A DNA stretch of 64,000 bases, taken from the NCBI GenBank assembly GCA_016868855.1, contig VGFP01000003.1, positions 124,001 to 188,000 on the forward strand, in the 5' to 3' direction. The notes under the pieces are model-generated. The model was not told the DNA's origin. It saw only the letters and a list, made by a program, of their open reading frames with translations, and did not search any database. Source of the stretch: Bacteroidota bacterium (lineage in GTDB: Bacteria > Bacteroidota > Bacteroidia > Chitinophagales > Chitinophagaceae). Every line of letters starts with the position of its first letter. Position 1 is the first letter of the stretch. Positions 9,234-18,602 of this stretch are shown here, piece after piece. The position numbers and the translations under genes were made by a program.

Positions 9234-10196
9234 ATGTTGGACAGCATTCAGGTAAGCGGACAAAAAGACACCAGAAGTGGATTTGGTGATGGAATTTTTG
9301 AATTGGGAAAAACCAATCCAAATGTTGTGGCCTTAACGGCAGATCTGGCTGGATCTCTGAAACTGAATGCCTTAATCAAAGCTTTTCCTGAAAGATTTAT
9401 TCAGTGTGGAATTGCAGAAGCCAATATGATCGGGATTGCAGCCGGCCTGACCATCGGAGGTAAAATTCCATTTACTACCACCTTCGCTAATTTTTCTACC
9501 GGAAGGGTTTATGATCAGATCAGACAATCCGTAGCGTACTCAGGTAAGAATGTGAAAATTTGCGCATCGCACGCCGGACTTACACTGGGTGAAGATGGTG
9601 CAACACACCAGATTTTGGAAGATATTGGTTTGATGAAAATGTTGCCTGGAATGACTGTCATCGTTCCCTGCGATTACAATCAAACCAAGGCAGCAACCAT
9701 CGCAATTGCAGAACATGTTGGTCCTGTGTACCTGAGATTCGGAAGACCTGTCTGGCCAATTTTTACTTCACCTGATGAAAAATTTATCATTGGAAAGGCA
9801 CAACAACTTGCCGAGGGCAGCGATGTATCAATTTTTGCATGTGGCCATCTTGTTTGGAAAGCAGTAGAGGCAGCAAAACAATTGAAGGAGAAAGGTATTC
9901 ATGCGGATGTAATCAATTTGCATACCATCAAACCGTTGGACGAAAAAGCCATTATTCATTCATTGAAAAAAACCGGTTGTGCAGTTACAGCAGAGGAGCA
10001 CAACGTCATTGGGGGAATGGGTGACAGTGTTGCTCAAGTTGCAGCAAAGCATTGCCCAACACCTATTGAAATGATCGGCACGCAGGATACTTTTGGTGAA
10101 AGCGGAACACCTACTGAATTGTTGAAGAAATATGGATTGGACACTGAATACATTGTATCTGCAGCTGAAAAAGCAATGGCCAGAAAAAATGCATAA
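9234..10196 (+). CDS. Transketolase C-terminal subunit (split transketolase family)
   Basis: RSGFGDGIFELGKTNPNVVALTADLAGS...FIQCGIAEANMIGIAAGLTIGG...GEDGATHQILEDIGLMKMLPGMTVIVPCD; Pyr and C-terminal domains only. Confidence 0.92.
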   Translation: MLDSIQVSGQKDTRSGFGDGIFELGKTNPNVVALTADLAGSLKLNALIKAFPERFIQCGIAEANMIGIAAGLTIGGKIPFTTTFANFSTGRVYDQIRQSVAYSGKNVKICASHAGLTLGEDGATHQILEDIGLMKMLPGMTVIVPCDYNQTKAATIAIAEHVGPVYLRFGRPVWPIFTSPDEKFIIGKAQQLAEGSDVSIFACGHLVWKAVEAAKQLKEKGIHADVINLHTIKPLDEKAIIHSLKKTGCAVTAEEHNVIGGMGDSVAQVAAKHCPTPIEMIGTQDTFGESGTPTELLKKYGLDTEYIVSAAEKAMARKNA

Positions 10197-10202
10197 GCAT
10201 TG

Positions 10203-10754
10203 ATGTTGCATGAAGCCGACGATATTGAACTGGTTCGACTTTTCAAACAACATATTGATAGAGAGAAAGCTTTTACTGCAATTGTAAAACGTTACCAAGA
10301 AAAAGTATACTGGCAAATCAGGAGATTGGTTGTCAGTCACGATGATGCCGATGATGTGATGCAGCATGTGTTCATCAAAGCATGGAAGGGACTGGATCAA
10401 TTCAGAGAGGATGCAAAACTCTATACCTGGCTTTACAGAATCGCTGTCAATGAATCCCTCAGTTTTCTGGAACAACAAAAAAAACGCGCTGCAATTTCCC
10501 TGGAGGATGTTTCAGGGTCCGTTGAAGAAAAACTGATTCAGGAAAAAGGATTTGATGAGAAGGAAGCCATTTGGAAACTCCAAAAAGCCATTCAACAACT
10601 TCCTGAAAAACAACGGGTTGTTTTCAATTTGCGTTATTTTGAAGAAATGCCTTACGAGGAAATGAGCGAGGTGCTGGAAACCTCTGTGGGTGCTTTGAAA
10701 GCCAGCTACCACCATGCAGTGAAGAAAATTGAGGATTATATCCTTCATCATTAA
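10203..10754 (+). CDS. ECF-type RNA polymerase sigma-70 factor
   Basis: Region 2 (YQEKVYWQIRRLVVSHDDADDVMQHVFIKAWKGLDQF...YTWLYRIAVNESLSFL) and region 4 (LPEKQRVVFNLRYFEEMPYEEMSEVLETSVGALKASYHHAVKKI). Confidence 0.95.
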   Translation: MLHEADDIELVRLFKQHIDREKAFTAIVKRYQEKVYWQIRRLVVSHDDADDVMQHVFIKAWKGLDQFREDAKLYTWLYRIAVNESLSFLEQQKKRAAISLEDVSGSVEEKLIQEKGFDEKEAIWKLQKAIQQLPEKQRVVFNLRYFEEMPYEEMSEVLETSVGALKASYHHAVKKIEDYILHH

Positions 10755-10785
10755 ACCCAAAGAATCATTCAATGTCTTAGTTAGG

Positions 10786-11388
10786 ATGGCAATCAGCAGG
10801 AACATACAAAAAGAATTGAACGACATCAGCCAGACCGTTGCTAACCTCGATGGTTCCACCCCTTTTGTTTTGCCACCCGATTATTTCAGTCAATTTCCCG
10901 AGAAATTGATACAAATAATTGAAAATGAAGAATCTAAAAAGGCAGAACCCAATTTTTCTGAGCTGCTGGGTTCTTTGCAAAAGAAAAACCCCCTTGTGGT
11001 TCCCCCTGGATATTTCAATGCATTCAACATTGACGTTCCAGGTTCAGCACCCAACGTTTTCAGCCTGCAACCGAGAAAATGGATTGCCTATGCCGCTGCT
11101 GCATGCATCGGTGGATTGATATTCGGACTGATATATTTGAGCAGCCAGCAGCCCAAACAACTTACCCTGGCATCACAGACCATATCAAGTAAAACAATTG
11201 AAAGCTTTCTAAATGAAAATGAGGCCCTGGATGAATCATTCAAAGAAATGGAATTTTCGGCTGATGAACTGGCTTTCATGGATGTCTCCGCATCCACTAT
11301 TTCAGAATTGTTAAAAGATATTCCAGATACTGACATTTCGGGATTTTTAGACCAACAGGGCAGTGATGAATCCAAATCGATGTATTAA
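10786..11388 (+). CDS. Single-TM protein, probable anti-sigma or regulatory partner of the ECF sigma factor
   Basis: One TM helix (WIAYAAAACIGGLIFGLIYL) after a soluble N-terminus, directly downstream of the sigma gene. Start placed at ATG 10786. Confidence 0.6.
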   Translation: MAISRNIQKELNDISQTVANLDGSTPFVLPPDYFSQFPEKLIQIIENEESKKAEPNFSELLGSLQKKNPLVVPPGYFNAFNIDVPGSAPNVFSLQPRKWIAYAAAACIGGLIFGLIYLSSQQPKQLTLASQTISSKTIESFLNENEALDESFKEMEFSADELAFMDVSASTISELLKDIPDTDISGFLDQQGSDESKSMY

Positions 11389-11404
11389 TTTTATACCATA
11401 TACC

Positions 11405-11827
11405 ATGAAACCACTTTTTATTTTTCTGACTTGCTGTTCAATTGCATCAGGATCCATTGCCCAAAACAGAGCTGGAGGCGCTGAAGGTCGCTCCATGGAA
11501 GCGAAAAAACTGCAAGCAATGGAAATGGCCTTTATCACAAAGGAGTTGAATCTCACACCAGATGAGGCGCAAAAATTTTGGCCGGTATTCAATCAGTACC
11601 GCAATGAATTGAGATCAATTGCAAAAAATCAAACCGCCAATGATCAATTGGAGAATCAGCAAAAAATGCTGGATGTGCGGAAAAGATACAGAGAGGATTT
11701 CAGCAAATGCGTTGACCAGCTGAGAGCGAATAAAGTTTTTGGAGTAGAGGCGGAATTCAGAAATCTTGTGCGCAGGGAATTCCAAAAAAGAGAGTCTGAA
11801 AGAGCAAATTTCGAGCGGAGAAAATAA
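11405..11827 (+). CDS. Small secreted Spy/CpxP-like periplasmic protein
   Basis: Signal peptide MKPLFIFLTCCSIASGSIAQ; helical KELNLTPDEAQKFWPVFNQYRNELRSI segment (LTPxQ-like). Start at ATG 11405. Confidence 0.65.
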   Translation: MKPLFIFLTCCSIASGSIAQNRAGGAEGRSMEAKKLQAMEMAFITKELNLTPDEAQKFWPVFNQYRNELRSIAKNQTANDQLENQQKMLDVRKRYREDFSKCVDQLRANKVFGVEAEFRNLVRREFQKRESERANFERRK

Positions 11828-11890
11828 AAATTTTGAACTATTTAATTTTCTAATGTATTTTTAATTCGGTGTTTTTCATAGGTTAGCAAC

Positions 11891-11923
11891 GGCTGGCTCT
11901 CTTCAGGGCTAGCCTCTTTTTTT
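11891..11923 (+). terminator. Intrinsic terminator
   Basis: GGCTGGC-tctcttcagg-GCTAGCC stem (one G-U pair) followed by TCTTTTTTT. Confidence 0.75.
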
Positions 11924-12671
11924 AAAGCTTGATCGTGGGTGTTTTGATATCATGATAAAATAAGAAAGTCCAACGCTCCTTCTCACCCAACTCCCACCAA
12001 TGTTTCCTCAGTTCCATGGCTTTTTTTCCATCTGCATCATACTTTGCAACAAATCTTGTCTTCATTTGCTGTAATTGTGGGGCTTCATCACCTCCAAAAA
12101 AAATGATCTCATCGTTTTCTCTCAACCAAAACACTTGATGGAATACAGAATGACCCGATGATATTTCATATGTTATGTAATCATCTATGCACCCCTTTTC
12201 ATCGATCAATATCACTTTTTCATGATGGGATAAATAGGAAAAATATTGCTGATCATAAGAAGTGGACTTCCCGCTCTGTGCATATTCCAATTCCCTAAAA
12301 TTGATATAATGCTGGGCGTTGGGAAATGTCAGAAAAGGAGACTTGCTAAACGTATCTTGTATGATGAGTCCGCCAGCATGATCCCTGTGCAAGTGACTCA
12401 TCAAGACTTTTGTAACATCTGTAGAAGCGAATCCATGTGAGGCAAGGTTTTCGATGATTTGCATGACTCCGTTGTTTGTATAACCGAGTCCGCTGTCAAA
12501 CAAAATCAAATCTTTTTCGGTAACCACCAAGAATGGCTGGATTTCCACCAATAAACTCCCACGTGAACGTTCCTGCAACTGATCCTTTTGGGGATCAAAA
12601 GGTATAAAAACTTTTGATTGATCAATCGTAAAGGTCCCCTCAGACAATGGCAATATCTTCATTGAATTCAA
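11922..12671 (-). CDS. MBL-fold metallo-hydrolase
   Basis: Metal motif LMSHLHRDHAGG (HxHxDH), later GHSVFHQVF and FFGGDEAP. Confidence 0.88.
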   Translation of the reverse strand: MNSMKILPLSEGTFTIDQSKVFIPFDPQKDQLQERSRGSLLVEIQPFLVVTEKDLILFDSGLGYTNNGVMQIIENLASHGFASTDVTKVLMSHLHRDHAGGLIIQDTFSKSPFLTFPNAQHYINFRELEYAQSGKSTSYDQQYFSYLSHHEKVILIDEKGCIDDYITYEISSGHSVFHQVFWLRENDEIIFFGGDEAPQLQQMKTRFVAKYDADGKKAMELRKHWWELGEKERWTFLFYHDIKTPTIKL

Positions 12672-12677
12672 TTAAAA

Positions 12678-14015
12678 TCATCGTAAGATCATCTGACGAT
12701 CAGCATCCAATCTGATGAGTATAAAAAGTAAAACAGTAAAAGTAATCAGTGCTGTTCCTCCATAACTCATGAAAGGAAGAGGAATACCTATCACCGGTAC
12801 AATTCCCAGCGTCATTCCAATATTGATGAATATGTGAAAAAAGAAAACAGATGCAACTCCATATGCATATACCCTTGCAAATGCACTTCGCTGACGTTCG
12901 GCAATGTTTATAATCCGAAACAACATGAATAGATAGAGTCCTAAAAGTATCAAGCTTCCAAAAAAGCCAAATCCCTCCCCTATGGTACAAAAAATAAAAT
13001 CAGTCCTTTGCTCAGGAACAAAATCATATCTGGTTTGGGTTCCCTTCAACAGCCCTTTTCCAAACATACCTCCAGAGCCAATGGCAATTTTACTTTGCTT
13101 GACATTGTAATTGCCTGCTTTTTTGCGCTCTTCCATTTTTTTGAGATCCGCTTCAGAGAGAGTTGACTCATCCACTTGATAATCTTTTCCAACCGTTGCG
13201 AAGATTCTTTGAACTTGATAAGGCTTCAATACATTGGAGAAAAAATAAGGGACGGCAAATCGCTGTATACCAACACAAAGCGCCCAGATGCCGACAATGA
13301 TAAAAAACAATCCTTTGTTGCGCTTAAATTCCTTTCTGGAAAGATAAATAAAAAGAACAGCGATGGCGGTCAAGCCGATGGCCAAGAGATTTTGGTCGAG
13401 CAGCAAAGTCAATACAACCAGTACTGCAACTGCAAAACCGATTACCAATACAGAAGCTGGAAGGCCCTCTCTGTACAGTACCAAAAAAAATGAAAAATAA
13501 ACCAATGCCAATCCGGTCTCACTTTGCAGAATGGTCAAGATGGCGGGAAATATAATCAAGGCAGAAGCAATCAATTGCGATTTTATATTTTTGAAATTCA
13601 AATCGAGAGAGGACATGTATTTGGCCAATGCTAGATTGACAAACACTTTGCACAACTCAGCGGGCTGCAATTGAAATCCGGAGAAACGGATAATCGACTT
13701 GGTGCCTTTTACGTCGGTGTGAAAAGGAAATACCAGAATAAGCAGTATAATTCCAAAAAAATAAAATATGTTTGCGGTGGCCGTAAAAAACTTACTGTCG
13801 ATCAACAAAATAAAAACAGCCAACACCCCGCAAATGGCGAAATAATACAATTGTTTGCTGTAGTCTGTTTTGAACGAAAGAAATCCGTTCAAGACTGACT
13901 CATCTCTGTATGTTGTAGCAAAGATGCTCATGATACCCATCGCAACCAGTGCGATGTATACCACAACAAGCGCCCAATCAATTCCCTTGGTTATTTCAGC
14001 AGACTGATTCCTCAT
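12678..14015 (-). CDS. rodA: Rod shape-determining protein RodA (SEDS glycosyltransferase)
   Basis: Polytopic FtsW/RodA/SpoVE family: FQLQPAELCKVFVNLALAKY, GGMFGKGLLKGTQTRYDFVPEQRTDFIFCTIGEGFGF, PLPFMSYGGTALIT. Confidence 0.95.
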   Translation of the reverse strand: MRNQSAEITKGIDWALVVVYIALVAMGIMSIFATTYRDESVLNGFLSFKTDYSKQLYYFAICGVLAVFILLIDSKFFTATANIFYFFGIILLILVFPFHTDVKGTKSIIRFSGFQLQPAELCKVFVNLALAKYMSSLDLNFKNIKSQLIASALIIFPAILTILQSETGLALVYFSFFLVLYREGLPASVLVIGFAVAVLVVLTLLLDQNLLAIGLTAIAVLFIYLSRKEFKRNKGLFFIIVGIWALCVGIQRFAVPYFFSNVLKPYQVQRIFATVGKDYQVDESTLSEADLKKMEERKKAGNYNVKQSKIAIGSGGMFGKGLLKGTQTRYDFVPEQRTDFIFCTIGEGFGFFGSLILLGLYLFMLFRIINIAERQRSAFARVYAYGVASVFFFHIFINIGMTLGIVPVIGIPLPFMSYGGTALITFTVLLFILIRLDADRQMILR

Positions 14016-16041
14016 CTTTTAATATTGCTTCAAAATGTACAGGAAGGATTTCATTCGATTTGTTAGGATCAGATTTTTTTGGGAGCGTATAAATATGAGC
14101 TTGCATTCTACTCACTTGCAGTTTCATTTTTTCTCTGCGGAGAGAGTCCAATCGCCTGCGTTTCATTTTGACGATGGGCAAGATGATTTCAGTCCCCTCA
14201 ATCCGCTCAACTTCCTTCCATCTGGCAGATGATAATGTATCCCGCAAATATTTTTCCATCATCAGGGATGCCATGGGTGTTGCCCAGGTGGCACCGAATC
14301 CAGCATTTTCAACAATCACAGCGATAGCAATGGTGGGATTTTCTCTGGGAGCAAAACAAACAAACCAGGAATGGTTTTTCAATTTTTCTCTTCTTCCATT
14401 GATAATGCCATAATTTTCAGCAGTACCTGTTTTACCTGCAATGCTGATGCCTTCAATTCTGGCACCCATAGCAGTTCCTCTATCGACTACGTCTTGCATA
14501 CCCAGTTGAACAATGTTGTAAATGGTATCTGGTATTTTGGTGACTTCGTGTCTTACCTTGAATTTATTCAACAAGGTATCGTTTTCATCTTCATTCTCGA
14601 TTGATTTCACAAAATGCGGTGTATAGTAATATCCCTTGTTTGCAATGATACACATCAAGTTTGCCATTTGCAATGGGGTAGCCTGCATCTCACCCTGTCC
14701 AATTCCCAAAAAAACATTCGTGCAGGAATTCCAACTTTTGTTATAAAGCCTATCATAAAAACTTGTATCTGTGATCAGCCCCTTATCCTCACTTGGTAAA
14801 TCAAGTCCCAGTCTAACTCCCATTCCAAAAGAATTCATGTAACCCTTCCACCTGGTATATCCTAGTCTAATATCCCGATCTTGCCTGTTGTCAATTGCCA
14901 TTCTGTAAATGTGAGAGAAATAACTGTTACATGAATTTGCCAATGCCAATCGCAGATTGGCAGCGTGGGCTGGATTCTTGTGTTCACAAGCAATGGGACG
15001 ATTGCAACCTCTGTATGCGCCACCGCATCCATAACCAAATGATGGCGTGATCACCCCTTCATCCAAGGCAATCAGAGCACCCATTGGCTTGATCGTAGAT
15101 CCAGGCGCATACTGTCCCTTGATAGCCCTGTTAAAAAGTGGCCGGGCCGTATCCCTGAGCATATAGGAAAAGTTGGTCTTTCGATAACTACCCGTAAGCA
15201 TATTTGGATCATAGGTTGGACCGCTTGCCATGGCCAAAATACCACCTGTTTTGGGTTCAATGGCTACAATGGCTCCCAATTTATTTTTAAGCAATCGCTC
15301 TGCCAATACCTGCAGTTCAATGTCTAAATATGTATTTAAATTTCTTCCAGCAATGGCAATCGAATCGTATATCCCTTTTTCATAAGGACCCACAATCCTG
15401 TTTTTATTATCCTTTACTTGATAACGGATACCTCTTTTGCCCATAAGAATAGATTCATAATAACGCTCCAATCCGGACAATCCCATGTAATCACCCATCT
15501 GATAATAAAAATTGGTGCGCTTGAGAATATTGGAGTCAACCTCACCTACATATCCCAGCACATGCGCAGCTGCTTTGTATGGATAAGAGCGAATGGGGCG
15601 CTCCTGCAAATAAAATCCAGGTTCAAATCTGAATATGTTTTCCTGCAACTGTACGAATGTCTCTGTATCGATGGCAGATTCAAAAACGGAGGGGCGAAAT
15701 TTTCCATTCTTGATGATGGATCCAATGAGGCGGTCATGGAAAATTTTCGGACTGATGTTCAATATTCTGCAGAGACCAATTGTATCAAGGTTTTTCACAG
15801 CATTGGGAAGCACCATCAGATCATAGGTTAGTGTATTCTCCAATATGGATTTTCCTTTGCGATCAAAAATGATTCCTCTGTCAGGGTAAACAATGGTCTT
15901 GCTGACAGCATTGTCCAATGCCAACAAATCATATTTGGAGGAGGAGAGTTGAAGAAAAAGCAGGCGTATGATCAAAACTCCGAAGGCAACCAGAAACAAT
16001 ACCCTTATCACATTTTGTCTTGACTGGTTGAAAACCGGCAT
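13996..16041 (-). CDS. mrdA: Penicillin-binding protein 2
   Basis: PBP dimerisation domain; transpeptidase motifs YAPGSTIKPM (SxxK), SNSC-type SxN, KTGTAEN; precedes rodA. Confidence 0.95.
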   Translation of the reverse strand: MPVFNQSRQNVIRVLFLVAFGVLIIRLLFLQLSSSKYDLLALDNAVSKTIVYPDRGIIFDRKGKSILENTLTYDLMVLPNAVKNLDTIGLCRILNISPKIFHDRLIGSIIKNGKFRPSVFESAIDTETFVQLQENIFRFEPGFYLQERPIRSYPYKAAAHVLGYVGEVDSNILKRTNFYYQMGDYMGLSGLERYYESILMGKRGIRYQVKDNKNRIVGPYEKGIYDSIAIAGRNLNTYLDIELQVLAERLLKNKLGAIVAIEPKTGGILAMASGPTYDPNMLTGSYRKTNFSYMLRDTARPLFNRAIKGQYAPGSTIKPMGALIALDEGVITPSFGYGCGGAYRGCNRPIACEHKNPAHAANLRLALANSCNSYFSHIYRMAIDNRQDRDIRLGYTRWKGYMNSFGMGVRLGLDLPSEDKGLITDTSFYDRLYNKSWNSCTNVFLGIGQGEMQATPLQMANLMCIIANKGYYYTPHFVKSIENEDENDTLLNKFKVRHEVTKIPDTIYNIVQLGMQDVVDRGTAMGARIEGISIAGKTGTAENYGIINGRREKLKNHSWFVCFAPRENPTIAIAVIVENAGFGATWATPMASLMMEKYLRDTLSSARWKEVERIEGTEIILPIVKMKRRRLDSLRREKMKLQVSRMQAHIYTLPKKSDPNKSNEILPVHFEAILKDEESVC

Positions 16042-16083
16042 ATTGGTTTGTAAATTTGAATGTAAAATTAGACAATTGTACGC

Positions 16084-16605
16084 TTAACGCACAGTTGATT
16101 TTTTATTGAAAAATAAATCAGCTACCAATATAAGCAACAAGCTTACAACTCCTGTTGCCAAAAGCTTTGCGATAAAATACAGGAAAGATCCAAATTGCAG
16201 CCATTCTAGAAAAATCAAATAAGCATGGTGCACAATGGTAAGAATAATGATATAAACAACATACGGAACAGATCCCATTGTTTTATTGCTTGGTTCTTCC
16301 GTGCCCCACTCGGTTGCCTCTTTGGGCAATAGCAAATTGATGACAAAAGGTCTCAAATAAGCAATGAGCAAAGATGCGGCTGTATGGAGACCGGGAGTTT
16401 TGAAAAACCAGTCAACTGCCGTTCCAATCAAAAAAGCAACAATCAAAAGGTTGATCCTGCTTATCTTAAATGGCAACCAAAGAATGAGTACAAAATAAAA
16501 GTATGGAACAATAAATTGATGCAGGGGTGGAATTCTGGTAACAATGAACACCTGAAAAAAAAGAATGATCAAGATTCGGATGATATTTTTGATAACCACA
16601 CTCAT
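16084..16605 (-). CDS. mreD: Rod shape-determining protein MreD
   Basis: Small polytopic protein between mreC and mrdA in the conserved mre order. Confidence 0.85.
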   Translation of the reverse strand: MSVVIKNIIRILIILFFQVFIVTRIPPLHQFIVPYFYFVLILWLPFKISRINLLIVAFLIGTAVDWFFKTPGLHTAASLLIAYLRPFVINLLLPKEATEWGTEEPSNKTMGSVPYVVYIIILTIVHHAYLIFLEWLQFGSFLYFIAKLLATGVVSLLLILVADLFFNKKSTVR

Positions 16606-17450
16606 TCTTTGATTTGTTTAGTTTGAATTTCGTCCAACTCCTCTCTCAAAGCATTCTTCACTACATATGCGTGCTGAACATTTGAGAAATCAACAGCTGT
16701 TTTCACTTTCAAAATATATGTATTCGTCTCCTGGTCTTGTCGGACTTCCTCTACCCATCCAATCCGTGAACCAGGTGGAAACTTATCGGAATAAGGACTC
16801 GAAACAATTTCATCACCCTTTTTAACCACCACGGTCTTGGGGATTTTTTTCAAAATAAGTATGCCCGGATCTTTCCCATCCCACGTGATTTCACCCAACC
16901 CACTTCCCTTTTTTAAAACAGCAATGACCTTGGACTGCTTGTGCAGCAAACTCATTACCAAACTCATGTTTTTACTCAAGCCAACTACAGTTCCTATGAT
17001 GCCATTGGTTCCGATAACTGCCATGTTTTCAACTACGCCTTGGGCACTTCCGCGATGGAGCGTGAGGTAATTCTGCTGAAGAAAAACACTGTTGGAAATA
17101 ATTTTGGCAGATAAATATTGATACTGGAGCAATTGTTTTACTGAATCAACAAAAGCTGTATCTGTAATGGTTTTGATTGATGAATCCGGCATCAACTGCC
17201 CGGATGGAATACGAGAGAGCAAAAATGCATTTTGCTCTCTCAATTTTTTATTCTCTTTTCTCAGTGTGAAATATTCTTCTACATTGTTCACTCTTTGATT
17301 GACATCTCCAGATATTTCACCGGCAATCATTCCAAAATATGTATTGTGAAATCTATTGGAAGAAAACAACATGGATAGGGATATACCCTGTAAAATCAAA
17401 AACAAAGTGAATACAGCATACCGTCTGATGAAAAGAAAAACATTACGCAT
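16602..17450 (-). CDS. mreC: Rod shape-determining protein MreC
   Basis: N-terminal TM plus coiled coil; GSAQGVVENMAVIGTNGIIGTVVGLSKNMSLVMSLLHKQSKVIAVLKKGSGLGEITWDGKDP. Confidence 0.92.
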   Translation of the reverse strand: MRNVFLFIRRYAVFTLFLILQGISLSMLFSSNRFHNTYFGMIAGEISGDVNQRVNNVEEYFTLRKENKKLREQNAFLLSRIPSGQLMPDSSIKTITDTAFVDSVKQLLQYQYLSAKIISNSVFLQQNYLTLHRGSAQGVVENMAVIGTNGIIGTVVGLSKNMSLVMSLLHKQSKVIAVLKKGSGLGEITWDGKDPGILILKKIPKTVVVKKGDEIVSSPYSDKFPPGSRIGWVEEVRQDQETNTYILKVKTAVDFSNVQHAYVVKNALREELDEIQTKQIKE

Positions 17451-17480
17451 GTTTGATACGCTATGGTAAAATCTGCGGTG

Positions 17481-18506
17481 TTAACGCATGATGAATGGGA
17501 AGGACTGATAACTCTTCAATGCAAGTCCCGTTCCACGAACAACACTCTTCAGTGGATCCTCTGCAACATGCACCGGTAATTTTATTTTTTGTGATAAACG
17601 CTTGTCAAGTCCACGCAACAATGCGCCACCACCCGTCAAATACAAACCGCGACGGTAAATGTCGGCAGCCAATTCTGGAGGAGTGGTTTCAAGCGCTTTC
17701 AAAATTGCTTCTTCTATTTTGAAAATAGATTTATCCAATGCCTCCGCGATTTCCTGGTAGCTTACCATGATTTGCTTCGGAATACCAGTTACCAAATCAC
17801 GTCCGTTTACAGGAATATCATCAGGCGGATTGTCGAGATCTTTCAAAGCTGCTCCTATATTGATTTTGATTTGCTCAGCTGTTCTCTCACCAATCAACAA
17901 ACTATGATACCTTCTCAACGCTTCCATGATATCAGCTGTAAATTCATCTCCTGCAATACGGATGGATTGATCACAAACGATACCTGCCAACGCAATAACA
18001 GTAATACCAGTTGTACCACCTCCGATGTCAATGATCATGTTTCCAATTGGCTCGGTAACATCAATTCCAATTCCAAGTGCAGCAGCCATTGGTTCGTGAA
18101 TCAGATAAACTTCTTTGGCACCTGCCTGCTCTGCACTGTCTCTGACTGCTCTCTTTTCTACTTCAGTAATGCTGGATGGAATACATATCATCATCCTCCA
18201 GCTGGGAGGGAACAATGGTTTTTTGGGATAAATCAATTTGATCATTTCTCTGATCATCAATTCTGCCGCGTTGAAATCTGCAATTACCCCATCTTTCAGC
18301 GGACGTACTGTTCTGATGCTTTCATGTGTTTTTTCATGCATCAACAATGCTTTCTTTCCAACAGCGATGAGATGCTTGGGATTGTTCCTGTCCAACGCAA
18401 CGATTGAAGGCTCGTTCACCACGATTTCATCATCATGAATGATGAGCGTGTTGGCCGTTCCCAAGTCAATCGCTATGTCCTGTGTAAACCATGAAAAAAG
18501 TCCCAT
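17481..18506 (-). CDS. mreB: Rod shape-determining protein MreB
   Basis: FTQDIAIDLGTANTLIIHDDEIVVNEPSIVA, IDIGGGTTGITVIALAGIV, YLTGGGALLRGLDKRLS. Confidence 0.97.
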   Translation of the reverse strand: MGLFSWFTQDIAIDLGTANTLIIHDDEIVVNEPSIVALDRNNPKHLIAVGKKALLMHEKTHESIRTVRPLKDGVIADFNAAELMIREMIKLIYPKKPLFPPSWRMMICIPSSITEVEKRAVRDSAEQAGAKEVYLIHEPMAAALGIGIDVTEPIGNMIIDIGGGTTGITVIALAGIVCDQSIRIAGDEFTADIMEALRRYHSLLIGERTAEQIKINIGAALKDLDNPPDDIPVNGRDLVTGIPKQIMVSYQEIAEALDKSIFKIEEAILKALETTPPELAADIYRRGLYLTGGGALLRGLDKRLSQKIKLPVHVAEDPLKSVVRGTGLALKSYQSFPFIMR

Positions 18507-18602
18507 GTAATGTTGATTTATAAGCCTTACAAAGTTGAATCAAAAAAGCCAATCCACCATCATGAATTTTCGGAAAAATCAAAATTGTATCGAAAAGAAA
18601 AA

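Noticed and set aside
17772-18407. 211-aa ORF antisense to mreB
   Set aside because: Shadow frame of a conserved gene, low-complexity Ser/Cys/Asn composition, no recognisable domain.
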